DNA of 64,000 bases from Nymphaea colorata (lineage: Eukaryota > Streptophyta > Magnoliopsida > Nymphaeales > Nymphaeaceae), in assembly GCF_008831285.2 (NCBI RefSeq), contig NC_045151.1, forward strand, positions 5,407,682 through 5,471,681. The letters run 5' to 3'. Below the pieces are notes generated by a model. The model worked only from the letters and a program-made list of their open reading frames with translations, did no database searches and was not told where the DNA came from. Made by a program: the position numbers and the translations under genes. Below, in pieces: positions 1-11,410 of this stretch; positions within the stretch are counted from its first letter, which is position 1; every line of letters begins with the position of its first letter.

Positions 1-1551
1 AATATGCTTCTGCAATCTGGTGTGCAACAAGTGACATGAGCAGAGAGTATGTAATGGCCAAAGGATATAATTCCAGTTCTCTGTGTCACTAGGCTTATTA
101 ATATGTTGTGCTCACCATCTCTCCCTTGGAAGACCATCTTCATCTCATTAAAATCCCACTCTATCTTCCGAAGCTGTCTTGCCACAGTATACCTAATACC
201 AAATCAATACCATCCATGCCAGAGGATATAATTCCAGTTCAAATTTCTGCCCTTGAATCTCAATTGTCTCCTTGGCAATAGAAAATTACCAATCCCAACT
301 ACAACCTGGAACTCAGGTTGTTCCTTAATGATATATCCGCAAGGCTGTTTTCCCACAAACAAAGTTGTGAGTGGACCTGGTGTCCACTATTACAATAATC
401 TTATGCCCCATTAAGTTTCTGTTGTACTCGCATAACTTCGGGTACATTGTCCCCGGCTAAGGCATGAAGCGACATCTCTAAAATAGCTTCATCTTTGCAC
501 CCTTCCTCATTTTCCCCTACTTCATGTTCGTCTTCTTCATTGGTGTTGTCGACTAGATAAATGTGCAGTTTTTTGCAAACATGTCCGGGAACCATTTCTC
601 CTCACATTAAAAGCATAAGCACTTTCGGCGTCTTTCCTTGATCTGTTCTGGATTTAGCCTCTTGACAAGAAAAGATTGACCTCCATTTGCCCTTTTAGCA
701 TGGTGGCATGCTATACCCCCCAGACGTCATGCTACTCTTCCACACTAATGGTTTGGGGAACTTCGAGTAGTGCCCAGAAATTTCCATCCTGCAGCATTTT
801 TCTTCTGTGACCTTAGCAACTTCAAACACTTCCAGTAGGATCTAAGGTCGTGTGGCCTGGACCTCTATTTTCAGTTCTTCCCTCAGCCCACCAATGAACG
901 TCCCCACCACTGCCTCCACAGGCCATCCTCTAACCATATCACTATATTCCTCAAATAACATCTAGTATTCCACCACATATCCTTACTTGATTTTGGAAAG
1001 CTCTATGTTGAAGTCCAAATACACTAAAAGCCCAACCTAACAGTAAGGGATTCAACGAACTGGGTCCAACTGGGTTTTCCCTCTTGGGCAACCAACGGGC
1101 ACTACCAGCATATGGCTGGACCTTCCAGGTGAACAGCAGTGTGTCCCACACCATTTTCAACTGCAATCTTTTGGCAGTCAAAAATATTGTTCTGCTCTAT
1201 AAGCCCAGCTAAGAGGGTCTTCCCTAGAAAATTTTGGGAACTCCATTTTAGGGGTTGGTCACTATTATACAGTAACTATTTTGACAAAGGATTGGTAGTT
1301 GGATTCACACCTGGGTTAAGTGGTGAAACAAGAGAGTTGTGTTGCGAGCTGCTGACCTGAACCAATTGAGGACCTCATGTGACATGTTTGACATCTCATT
1401 GTTTGCATTCGTGTATCCACCTCTGTCAGTCTCTTGCCCCAGGTCACCAAAGTTTTTACTCAACTCCATAATGCCCCACTAGCATATGTCGGTCGATTGC
1501 AGCCTGTTTTCTCATGTTCTCTAATGTTTCTAGTTCCTCTTTACTCGTCAT
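1..1551 (-). pseudogene. Ty3/gypsy gag-protease remnant (chromovirus-like)
   Basis: Read leftward from an ATG at 1551 (MTSKEELETLENMRK), pieces of a gypsy gag and protease follow in the expected order but in several frames. Near 1250-1180 lies EFPKFSREDPLSWAYRAEQ, the usual start of the gag domain. Near 900-845 lies GTFIGGLREELKIEVQAT. Near 630-575 is a zinc knuckle with an in-frame stop (ending WFPGHVCKK). At about 485-430 is the pre-protease signature SLHALAGDNVPEVMRV. At 199-179 is VLGILWQ, and at 158-121 WDFNEMKMVFQG, the C-terminal part of the retropepsin. Stops and frame changes between blocks make it non-functional. RT and integrase would lie beyond the left edge. Family assignment rests on motif order; the exact lineage is inferred. 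Confidence 0.8.
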
Positions 1552-1553
1552 GG

Positions 1554-1566
1554 GGCTCTAATACGA
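1554..1566 (-). promoter_or_regulatory. Decayed tRNA-Met primer-binding site of the gypsy remnant
   Basis: On the minus strand the sequence TCGTATTAGAGCC lies just upstream of the gag ATG. It matches 11 of 13 positions of TGGTATCAGAGCC, the usual initiator-tRNA primer site. The position immediately before gag supports the reading. A 5' LTR should therefore lie at 1567 and upward, but I could not fix its outer end. Confidence 0.5.
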
Positions 1567-2350
1567 ATAATAGCAACACTATCTGATCACCTACAGATTA
1601 GGAGAAATAACCCGCACATGAAAACCCCACCCCCCCTTCAACCCAAAGAACAGTTAGGCCCAAAATTCCTCTCACTGAGAGGTAATCCTTCACCAACTTT
1701 GCGTAAGCCTAAAACACATTTGGGCAGAGGTATTTAAGCTATGGAATTAGATCTAACAAGGGGATCCGATCCACTATTGTATTTTGACTATTTATAAAAG
1801 ATCCCCCCACCACAGCCCATCCCCCGGATTAACCTGTATCTTGCCTAAGACTAACAAGGTGTCTTAAGCTCATTATTTTCATGTCTTCTCACTATTCTAA
1901 TATTATGTTCTCTTTTTGTTGTATTCTGCCCAATATCTGTTTGTTGTTTTGCTGCTCAATTTGCAATCAATTTCAGCAAACAAAAACTGAGGTTTTCTTG
2001 CTTTGATATTTTTGTCTCTCTTCAGAGAAAAATAAAAAAATAAAATAAAAAACACAGAAAAAGTAAATAAAAAAAATATCCACATCAACGGAGAGACAAA
2101 AAGGTTTTAGAAAGAAGAGTTCTGTTTCGGGCATCTATTTTTCTATTTTTTCACATGCAAGGCTTGCAAGCAACCTTTTGTTTTTAAATACTTCATTACC
2201 TCTCTCCCATCCTTTCGCTTTTGTTTCTCTTCATGTCCCATGGATTCCTCTTCCCAATCTATTATTTCATCCAATTTTCTGGGACAACTTATTTTGGAAA
2301 ACTTTCCAACTCAAATTTCCTAACCTAGAAAAGGCAAATTCTTCCATTCA
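1567..2350. other. Probable LTR relic and AT-rich intergenic DNA
   Basis: No gene is seen. The part next to 1567 should be the LTR of the leftward gypsy remnant, judged only from the primer-site position. From about 1900 to 2100 the sequence is low complexity (runs of A and T). Confidence 0.3.
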
Positions 2351-2351
2351 T

Positions 2352-3997
2352 TAAGGGCATGTTTGGGTGATAGGCTAAAGTTTCAGAGGCTAAAAGAGTG
2401 TTCCATGCATAGCCACAAATATCATTCTCGGGTTTTTATTGGTGAGGTTCTTCTCACAAAGTTGTCTTTTCAAGAAATTCTCTGAGTTTAAGAAACAAAA
2501 AAAAAAATCAAAATGTTAGGTAAAAATACAGTTTATGGGAAACTAATAAGAAGCCATAAAAAACAAGAGGAGATAACACAATGAAACAAAACTTGAAAAA
2601 AAATGAAAACAGAAAATGAAATAAATAACGAAAATATTGCGATAAAATCACATTGAAATCACAATAAAGTCACGATAAATTGATTTTTAACGTTTTTACA
2701 AATGTCATAATTTTTTTCTTTTTTTCTTTTTTCGTTAATATCACGAGATTTTCGAAAATATTGCAATATTTGTGGCTATGGCTCCATGTTTGGGTGATAT
2801 CAGAAACAAGCCTTCTTAAGAACCCAATTTCTACAAAACCCCATTCTTTGGGTGGCCTGCCCAGGTTTCCACCCAAAACCTATCAATATTGAAGAAAACT
2901 AGCTCTTTGTTGGGGCGATGATTAGGCTTGCAATGCCTTCATTGGTCGAAACCAATCTGGCCATCTCCCAGCCAAACACCGACCAAAAATGGCAATAAAA
3001 AGAAAGAATACCTTATTTCTTCTTGTTTCTTCTTGGACCATTTTTCAGCCCCTTACCATGCAAAGCACAGTAATGAGCTAAAGGAGGTCTCAAATGGTCT
3101 GCGACCTTGACCGGCCAATTTTTTGACTGGTGGATGGCTAGAGAAATGCCTCAAAACACCATTTTTTTCCTCTTTTTCTTAAAAGACTTCTTGGCGATTG
3201 GGCCAGGCCAGTTTCATGGCCACTAACAGGCTCAGTTGGTGCCTAGATGGTTCATGGACTAATTGATTTACTTCGGACAAGTACAAGAGAAAGGGAATAA
3301 TTTGTTAAGATCCACAATGAAAATAATCAACAGGACAACAAAGCAAAATTTTGTGTGTTATTATGGAATAAGACTAGTGACATGAATATGGGATAGTACC
3401 ACTCATTTGTGCCGTCAGCACTTTATTGAACAAAAACAGAAAGTTAAAGCAAGATCAACACAAACAGTCAGTTTTTTTTACATTGAATGTAATACATCTA
3501 AATAGAGAACTTTGTTCATGAAATTTTCAAGGTTCAAGTTATCTAAAGATATTCTTTTTGTTCTTTTCTGATGGGTAAAACCTTCGCTAAATCTAAGGAA
3601 GAGTTTTACTTTCAAGAAGGATTTCATTTTCACATGTAAATACCACATGAACGCAAATACTAGTGTCACTTTGCTAACTACATAAATATAGTAATGCATT
3701 AACAATGTCAAGAAAAATACGAGAATTTAGCTTACCAACAATGAAGCACAAAGTTCATGAATAAATTTGTTGGTCACAATTAACTAGAACAAACATTGAT
3801 TTTCTATAAATTAAAAGTTAAACTGAGAAAAGACATAACTGCTATTTAATGTTTATGCAAACACCTTTAAAAACTCATTTTTGTCATCTAAATGAAATCA
3901 TATTTATCTTGTCATCCAAACACACAAACCAGACTTTCAGAAAACCTGGTTTTCACAAGACATTGTGTTTTTAAAGTGTCATCTAAACACTACCTAA
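2352..3997. mobile_element. Possible terminal-inverted-repeat element or nested MITEs
   Basis: The left edge reads TAAGGGCATGTTTGGGTGAT. The right edge, reverse complemented, reads TTAGGTAGTGTTTAGATGAC. They agree at roughly two thirds of positions and have the 'TGTTTGG' look of plant MITE or hAT ends. Similar short motifs recur inside, near 2786 and 3900, so this may be two or three nested small elements. No transposase ORF and no convincing target duplication were found. Confidence 0.3.
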
Positions 3998-4324
3998 GAG
4001 TCAAGGTCTCTCTAGACACCAAGATCTCTCTAGACACCTAGATGGATCAATTCCAATCCCTCCAGAATATGAGACAAAAGGATTAAGGATGCAGATGAGG
4101 CCATCTCTATAGAATGAGTGTGAATATCCTAAATATGAAACTTGGATGAAAGCCTGAAACATGATCAAGCATCGGTTATCACCTCAACTTTTTTTCAGAA
4201 AGTCTTCTTTAGGATTCCATATGAGTGCTTAACAAAGGAAATGTGGGTTAAGCAGGTGAAGACTTTTTCACAAATTTCAGAGACCAGAATTTCATTGCTT
4301 TAGAGTGAACTCCAGCTTCTCACT

Positions 4325-4581
4325 AAGGGGGCGTTGATTGCTCCGGATCTAAAATCCACAGATCTGATGTGGATATGACGTGACAAGTTTTTGCTGATGT
4401 GGCAAAAGGTTCATGGTAAAATCCATGGTTCATCAAACTAACCTAAGATCCACAGTTAAAATCCTTATTTTATTCTTTGCATTGAGAAAAGGTTGGATTT
4501 AAGATTGGAGGGGAGAGACCTGATCTTAAATTCACGGTCAAACCCTGAGGAACTCAAGTCCGAGGCTATCAAATGCTCCTT
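4325..4581. mobile_element. MITE-like element of about 257 bp
   Basis: The left end AAGGGGGCGTTGATTG and the reverse complement of the right end, AAGGAGCATTTGATAG, form an imperfect terminal inverted repeat. The element is short and non-coding. The ends resemble PIF/Harbinger-type MITEs. The target duplication is not clear, so the boundary is approximate. Confidence 0.4.
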
Positions 4582-4604
4582 ATGAGTTTCATGACAATAA
4601 TGGA

Positions 4605-4745
4605 ATATTTTGAATCAAGACAGCAATATTTCTGATCACCTGGCAGTTGTTGAATATGAAATGGCAAACATGGACAAAGTTAGGAAGATATTGAATGCAT
4701 TAGGATCAGAATATCATGTACTTTCAACCATTGTCACATATATCA
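4605..4745 (+). pseudogene. Ty1/copia gag fragment
   Basis: A short open stretch contains VRKILNALGSEYHVLSTIVT, which resembles the conserved 'LxGLGSEYxxfvtxi' part of copia gag proteins. There is no start, zinc knuckle or continuation in frame. It lies upstream of the longer copia remnant at 6645-7730 in the same orientation and may be part of the same decayed copy, interrupted by the Mutator-like insertion. Confidence 0.4.
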
Positions 4746-5115
4746 TGTACAGGTATGATAGAGCGAGGAATTTCTCGGGTATAATACGGCAAAGATGTAT
4801 ATCTCAGGAATATCTCGAGAAAATCTCAGCAAATTTTTAAAAAATTTAAAACATTTAATAAATCCTGAAAATTATAAAAAATATATAAAATACATAAAAA
4901 ATACGAAAAAATGGAAAAAAACGAGTATAATATGCTCATAATACGTGTTTTTTCGCTTTTTCTAGTTTCTGGCTTTTTTTAAAAAAAGATGCAATTTTTT
5001 CACCTTTTATACGGCTGACTGTTTTTTCGCATATTATACGCATTTTTTTTTAAGAAGATGTGTTTTCTGTGACAATGCTTTCAACTTCCTTATTGTGTTT
5101 GTCAAAGCTACATCC

Positions 5116-5126
5116 CTTAGGACCTA
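5116..5126. repeat. Left 11-bp target-site duplication
   Basis: CTTAGGACCTA at 5116-5126 is repeated exactly at 6634-6644. The two copies flank the 1507-bp insertion. Length fits the 8-11 bp duplications made by Mutator-like elements. Confidence 0.6.
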
Positions 5127-6633
5127 TGTCACATAGGTACAGGTACGGGTGCCGGTGCTGGTACGGGTACGAACCATTTTTAAAAAACTTAGGTACGGGG
5201 ATACGGCCGTACACACACATGCACATATACATATATATGTCAAAAGATTTCAAACAAAATAACATATTTGCACATATATATATCAAAAATTACAAACAAA
5301 ATAACATATTCATAAATCATAATCCTATATTCACATATACTTTATTTTCACAATTCATGAAATCCTTCTATATAGTTTTTTGAACAGAAAGCCCAAGGAT
5401 CCAAACAACAAGCCTTTCAGTTTATTTATCTGACATAAATTCAGGTTGCAAATACATAAAAGAAAATCAAAATATTCAATTCTTTTATGTTACCCACTTA
5501 GTGGAAAATGCTGAGATGTTCTGTAAGACCATGTTTATCGCCCAGAACATATGCACTAGCCCATCCAATTTTTTTATGTTACCCACTTAGTGGGAAATTC
5601 TAGAACGTATGGTAATTCATTGAGACCAGAAATGCATATTAAACCATGAGATTTGAATATAATTACCCAATACACCAAAAAAACTGATTGAACCTTTCAA
5701 AAGCAGCAGAAATCTGCATCAAAACAAATGACAGGAGGAAAAACAAAACTAGCTGATGCCTCCAACCCGGCAGGCGTCAACGAGTTATGACTATCCAATG
5801 CACTCCAGGTCGACTGCGAATACAGCGACAAAGTGAGCGGCCTTGTTGAATAGTTGCTAATCCCGAGAATCTCGCTACTAGAATACTTCAACCCATCGGA
5901 ATACAACGACCCCTTCTCCAAAACCGAGTACCTCAAATCGGAAGAAAGGAGATGGTCGGGCGAGAGGTAGCGGGACGCCGTCAAAAGGGAGTCCGGGTAT
6001 GAATCCCCGATTGAGTTGTTCCCCGTTAGCCAGGAAGAGTAGAGAGAGGTCAGAGGAGAGCTTGGATCCTCCGTACCCGCCATAGAGATGACTCGACATT
6101 CCCGCGAAACTCTAAGAAACTTGAACAAAATCGAGAACGGAAAGAAAGTCCGACGGCGGATCGAGAATGCAGAGAACCCTATATTCGATGGACCAAAAGC
6201 AAGATCGCCAGGAGGGATGAAGAACGGGAGGAAAGAACGAGACTCCCACGACCAAAGCAGTCTGCCGTTCTGCCTTTGTTTCGCTGCTACCGTCGCCGGA
6301 GAGGACCCTGCGTTCGCCGCCCCTGCCTTCGCTATCGTCGCCGGAGAGGAGAAAACCTTAAAACTTAAAACGAAAAAGGGTTTCGAACTTAAGGTTTTTT
6401 AACGTTAAAATAGTTTTAAAAGATAAAATCAAATAATCATTAAAATTAAAAAATGGACATATTTGGACTCGATCAACTTTGACCGTGTCCAAAAATGGAC
6501 GGATATGGCCTCCGGTGCGTTGACCGTACCCGGTACGGTCAACGCCTCAAATTGGCGTACCAGGTGCCGTACCCAAACCGGTACCGGTGTCGTACCGATA
6601 CCGGACGGTTGGAGGAGTACCCGTGTTATAGAG
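5127..6633. mobile_element. Mutator-like element with captured gene fragment (candidate Pack-MULE)
   Basis: The block is bounded by an exact 11-bp direct repeat. Its ends are TGTCACATAGGTAC on the left and, reverse complemented, TATAACACGGGTAC within four bases of the right edge. These are weak inverted repeats sharing the GGTAC/GGGTAC core. Subterminal zones (5130-5220 and 6520-6620) are rich in GGTACGG/CCGTACC motifs. There is no transposase. The interior from 5750 to 6360 is clearly more GC-rich than the surroundings and holds an exon-like segment of host type. Sequence on both sides resembles copia gag, so the element landed in a retrotransposon. A relative of the left end is in the last intron of the polyamine oxidase gene. 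Assignment to Mutator rather than hAT rests mainly on the duplication length. Confidence 0.55.
5770..6083 (-). pseudogene. Captured exon resembling the N-terminus of a HUA1-type CCCH zinc-finger protein
   Basis: From an ATG at 6083 the minus strand is open for about 105 codons in a Ser/Tyr/Leu-rich sequence. It contains SRYLSPDHLLSSDLRYSVLE, then YSSSEILGISNYSTRPLTLS and LYSQSTW. I recognise this as similar to the low-complexity N-terminal region that precedes the CCCH fingers in plant HUA1/ZFN-type RNA-binding proteins. No CCCH finger is present here. The similarity ends near LTPAG, where a GT could be an original splice donor (around 5770). GC-rich sequence at 6084-6360 looks like the original 5' leader and includes another upstream ATG at 6099. 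It is a fragment carried by the surrounding transposon, not a complete gene. The family call is from memory of the motif and is moderate. Confidence 0.5.
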
Positions 6634-6644
6634 CTTAGGACCTA
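6634..6644. repeat. Right 11-bp target-site duplication
   Basis: Exact copy of the 11-mer at 5116-5126, closing the Mutator-like insertion. Copia gag-like sequence resumes directly at this point (DLQAKLLQYEITLKG in frame). Confidence 0.6.
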
Positions 6645-7730
6645 CAAGCAAAACTATTGCAATATGAGATAACATTGAAAGGTTTATTTAGTGAGACTCT
6701 AGAACATGTTTTAGCCACTATTGCTTCTATTAAGTTAGGGATGAGGAGTTGATGGTACTGGTGGAGGCCATGAAGGTCGAAGATGGATTCAAAGGGCACA
6801 CTTGTTGTTGCCTACTCTGAATGTCACTCCTAGTTTAATCCCATATTCCTACATGCTCTTTATGCAACAAACGAGGCCACATCAAGGCTAAGTATTGTTA
6901 TAATCCATACAACAAAGGGACAAACATACAAGAGGCAAAGTTCATCAAGTAGAAGAAACAAAGATAATTCATTGAAGCTTGGATGAAATGTGAAGGATCC
7001 TCTCTTTGGTTACTTTGTTAGGGCTCAATTAGGAATGTGATGATCGAGGAGCATGGTACATTGGTTTAGGAGTTGCCACTCATGTCACAGGTAATGCTGG
7101 TAATTTCTCTTAACATAGTTCTCTAACTTAATTCCATATTTTGGAAAATATAGCATAGTCAATGGAGATGGACCACACAATCCTATCACACACATTGGTA
7201 ATGTTTTTGTCCCTTTATCTGATTTATCTTTACACCATTCAAATGTCTTTCATGCTCCAAGCATCAAGAAAAATATCGTTTTAGATTTAAAACTAATTGA
7301 CCATTATAATTCTTCCATCAAATTTACTCTTATCTTCCATTTATGACAAGGATCTACAAATAAAGGAGACATTCACTAGAGGAAAAAGAAGCAAAAATAT
7401 GTATTCTGCATAATGATCCTACTACTTCTGTTTAACCTGTCTTGAAGCCCACTCCTTAGTATATACCATCAAAGAGTCTTAGTGCTGATAGTGTGGATAA
7501 ATGTAATAAGCCTACTTTCTGGAATCCACATCTTGGTCACTATAGTCGAGCTTCTGTTGAGAAGATTGTGCTTGATAGTCTTATTCCTGAATCTAGTTTG
7601 GATTCAGGATAAATGTGCTCAAGTTGTTGACTACGTAAGAGTCATGTTTTGCCTTTCCATTCAACAAATGGAGGAACTTCAAGGCCCTCTGGAATCATTT
7701 TCTCTGATGTGTGGTCACTAACCTGAAACC
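6645..7730 (+). pseudogene. Ty1/copia gag-protease-integrase remnant
   Basis: Copia domains appear in order with stops and shifts between them. Gag helix QAKLLQYEITLKG runs from about 6643. A degenerate zinc knuckle starts at 6854 (CSLCNKRGHIKAKYC, one residue too many before the last Cys). The protease site near 7054 reads WYIGLGVATHVTG where WxxDSGASxHxTG is usual, so the catalytic Asp is lost. It is followed by HAPSIKKN near 7255 (usual HVPxIxKN). The GAG-pre-integrase motif HLGHYSRASVEKIVL lies near 7530-7575. The integrase core and RT are not seen; similarity fades after 7730. Confidence 0.7.
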
Positions 7731-8800
7731 TTCAAATTTTAACAGTAAATATGTTGCAAACTCATTTCCATATGATCTTGATGGCAATTGATCTGAAATC
7801 AATCAGATCTTATTCTTCCTGGTTTTTCATATTGCCTTGATGTTGAAAACAATTCAACATGGTCCTAAATTCCAAACACTTCTGTTGTCTTTGAAGCAAT
7901 TCTACATTCAATCAGCAGATTGGTCATCAAGTTGTTATTTTCTCAAACCTGATCACATGGATCAGATTGAACCTTAGTTTCTACGAGAAGGTTTCAACAC
8001 CGTTGTCGCTCGCTTGCCTTCCAAACCAGCAATTCAGAATTTGTGTTCCTAATTGCTGATGACTGATCAAATTTTCTCTTTCCACTCTTGATCTTTCCTT
8101 TACTACAGGGCATTATTTTTTTTTCTCCCTTTAGTTCTCTAATTCCTCGTCATACGCTGGTCTTAAAGATAAAATATGACCATGATAATACACAACGATG
8201 GTCATACTTTATCCTTAAGCTTGCACCTACTTTTCTACTGCTGTCTTTTTTTATTTTGAAACCAACAAAGACCATCTAGGACTGCTTATGGTTTTAGATA
8301 GTCCACTTCACCTAGTACTTTTAATCAAGAGATAGAGATGAAAACAAAATTTGAAACGAGCCAGTATTGCAACTTAAAATAGTTGAGATAGACTAATGTA
8401 ATTTAATAGTCACCAATAGAGAGAGAAAGAGAGAGAGAGAGCACGTCAATCAATAAAATGGTACAGGGGAACAAATGTTGTTTTGGGCAATATATTTATG
8501 CTAATGTAGACATTTCAAGTTATTTGTTGAAAAGTCCAAATTACTCTAACATGCCAATCATTGGAGATGACATCACAAGTCACATGTGATGAGACTATGA
8601 ACATATTTTCCTGAATGCCATGTCTTTTTTATTATTGTTTTGGTATGTTAAACTTTAAATTTCAGCCTAGCTTTGCATTTTTATATTTGAGACATTTGAA
8701 ACCTATCTATAGTAAACCTGTTATAGTTTAGCACATCCATGGACATGTTTCCAATCAGTTAACTATGGAAGGAAGAAGTGTCTGAAATTACTTAATTTGC
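7731..8800. other. No gene recognised
   Basis: AT-rich DNA with no supported coding feature. It may be the decayed tail of the copia copy. A short (GA)n tract lies at about 8420-8442. Confidence 0.4.
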
Positions 8801-9600
8801 ATGCAGAAGCTGAGAAACGTGACTTTTCGCTTGATCTATGTAAGCTAAGCTGCCTACATTAATCCACCAAAATCATATGATTTGCTGGAAAACATGCAAC
8901 AACTCGCAGGCATTAACCATCACAAACGATCTAGAGCCACACCTAACTATAAAACCTAAGAAGATGTTACAGTCCCAAAGAGTTTCGCCATTCCAGCTCA
9001 CTGTAGAACAAAACAAAGCATCAATTTCATGGACCCAAAATTGACAAGCTTACAAGTGCGCGCCCTTGACAAAAGGAGACAAAAAAAAAAGAACAAGGTG
9101 GAATATAGGAGGAGGAATGAACGGAGAAACGATATAGAATCTCAAAAGACATTATCAAAGTCACAACCGGAACTGCCATCATAAAGGACGTGTAGAAACA
9201 AGAAAGATCACAACAGAGAAGTCCGACGTAAGCATGCGTGCTTATCAACAAGAAAATGCAAATCCCGAAGAAAATACATCACAACGCTAGGGAAAAACAT
9301 GACATGGCTCGAGTTCTCGATGAACGTGAAACATATGAACAAAGAAATCGAAAAGAACTCAAGCCCTAGAAACCCCGACTCGAAATTAACTAAACGTGTA
9401 TCGCGCATCCATGAGAGGAAACAAAAAAAAAAGGAGTAGAAGGAGGAAGAAGGAATGAACAACTTACAACGGCTTGGATCAAAGGTACTAGGAGGAAGAT
9501 TTTCTCTCTTTGTCGCACAAGATTGATCGACTCCCTGCCCCATGTCCCTCGCCCTTCCTCTCTCTCCTCTCTCTTTCCCCCTTTCCAAACAAAGCGTTCA
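8801..9600 (-). other. Possible orphan 5' exon and intron of a minus-strand gene
   Basis: From about 9595 the minus strand has a purine-rich leader-like stretch, followed by a strong splice-donor sequence GTAAGTTG starting at 9467. The following 600 bases look intronic. No continuing coding exon was found to the left. It may be a displaced promoter/first-exon fragment or chance. An open frame of 126 codons here has no recognisable domain. Confidence 0.2.
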
Positions 9601-10379
9601 CTTGCGGGACAATTTTGTGGATGAATTTTTTTAATTATTTATTTTTCCATTTAATATAACTAGTTTAATAAGTCAGATCTTATCAACATTTGAAGTAGAA
9701 ATGGCAAGCAGTTAAAGATGCTACATAAATTTGTGACAAAAAACGAAGGTCAATGTGCACATAAAACAACTTCATAATGAAAACTGTATGCGTGAAAGTA
9801 ACGCTAAAAAAATAAGTAAAGAACATGAGAATGTGCAAAAAGATTAAGTTAATCAAACAACAACTGCATTGACAAAACCATGTAGTAAATATATAAATAA
9901 TTCATGTGTTTCTCTTTTCTTACGCTCCCCCTGGCTTGCTAACTCTGGCTAGAAGCTACGCACAAAATGAAAAACATATCAATCGGCCATATATTAGGAG
10001 GTCCATATCCAGTTCCAATGAGTTTCTATATTAAAGTCGTCCGCTTTTAAGCCTTAAGGCTGGCAATGGCATGTTTTGCTATTTCAGCTTAAATATTGTT
10101 GTATTTTGGTCAAAGGGCATCATTAAAGTATGATCAAGGTTACGGTATGCCTATACTTTGAAGAAGGCTACGTTCCACAGTAGTAGGCCGTTCATCTCAT
10201 TTCAGCCAATGGTGTGTGTATTAACTAATGAAGGTGTTTGGATGGAGGGAAAGTGTGGAGGTAAATAAAAGGATGATAAAAAAAGGTTTGTTGGATAGGG
10301 AGGAAAGGAAGGGAAGAGGGAAACGGAAGGAGAATAAGCTTAGGTAATTGTCATGGAAAACAACCTCATGATCTCATAG
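9601..10379. other. Intergenic, no gene recognised
   Basis: AT-rich sequence without supported features, except a purine-rich stretch near 10230-10330. Confidence 0.4.
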
Positions 10380-10875
10380 AATGACATTTATGTCATTCAT
10401 TTGATCAATTGTAATCCAATTTGTTTAACTTGTTGTGACAACTATATTGAATGATTTAAAGGACTGAAATAACAAATTTGCATGAATAAGAATGGCATTT
10501 AAGCTTTCAATAAGCTTGACATGTTGTTATATCTACGTTGAATAATTTAAGTGATTGAAATCACAAGTCTATAAGAATACAAATGAGATTTAAGTTATTC
10601 ATTTGATCTCTTTTAGTTCATCATATGTGTTCAATGACTTGTTATATCTATATTAAATGATTTAAGAGATTGAAACCATGGGTTCGTGTGAATACTATTG
10701 AGATTTAAGCAGATCATTTTCTCCATTACAGTTAAGCCAATGAGTTCAACTTGTGGTCATATTCAATTTATTGATTTAAGTGATTGAAATCACAAGTTCG
10801 TATGAATATTAATGGGATTTATGTTGTTCATTTGATCCATTGCCGTTAATCCAATGCATTTAACTTGTTAATATG
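10380..10875 (+). repeat. Diverged tandem repeat, about 90-115 bp unit, four copies
   Basis: The core GATTTAAGTGATTGAAATCA recurs with changes near 10453, 10544, 10659 and 10773. Each copy is followed by 'ATTCATTTGATC' and 'AACTTGT' segments. A two-unit relative of the same repeat lies at about 31560-31760 inside retrotransposon DNA. The array abuts the viral cluster, which begins at about 10870. Confidence 0.65.
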
Positions 10876-11410
10876 TATGATTTTATTTAATTCTTTGTAT
10901 ACTTGATCAATGTTTTGAGTGTAAAAATTTTGTCTTTATGGCTGATACTTATTTTTCTAAAACATCTGTTGCTTTAATCGTTATATTTCCTTTATCATCT
11001 ATTTCACCTCTTAAGGAGTCATTTGTTGAACTGTCTAATTGGTTAAACCACAACCTTACATTTCCTACAAAAGTGTTTTCAATATATTTTGGTACAGTTT
11101 TTACATCTATCTTGGCTTCCGTAATTTTTTTCCCTATCTCTGCTTGCCATATTTGGATTACTTCTAAAACGTTTTTTACTTCATCGAGGTTTAATATTCC
11201 TTGGTCATAAGGAATTGTCGTAAAATGATCTTTGTTTCTTCTTGAGTTCCAAAGTTTTTCAGCTCTTTTTTCTGCATCTGGCGAGTATCTATAATATTCT
11301 GGTTGTCTCTTATGTTCTCTAGATGTTTCAGGTTCTGTCTTGACTTCCTCTTTTGGTGTAGTATTCATGTTGACCTTTGTGTCTTCTAATTCTGTGTATT
11401 TTATACTTAG
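10870..11410 (-). pseudogene. Endogenous caulimovirid coat protein, N-terminal and central part
   Basis: The minus strand from about 11368 to 10949 encodes a charged leader (KEEVKTEPETSREHKR) and then a capsid-like core including YIENTFVGNVRLWFNQL, similar to the conserved 'G.a..W...L' part of Caulimoviridae capsid proteins. Reading stops at 10949, but recognisable nucleotide similarity to the plus-strand copy at 14440-14530 continues to about 10870. The segment ends there against the tandem repeat. An in-frame stop near 11435 separates it from the upstream coiled-coil part. In a virus this would be the structural protein that packages the DNA; here it is a fragment. Confidence 0.7.

Noticed and set aside
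5878-6099. 73-codon frame from ATG 6099 as the captured protein
   Set aside because: The frame from ATG 6083 gives the recognisable Ser/Tyr-rich motif; the 6099 frame is out of register with it.
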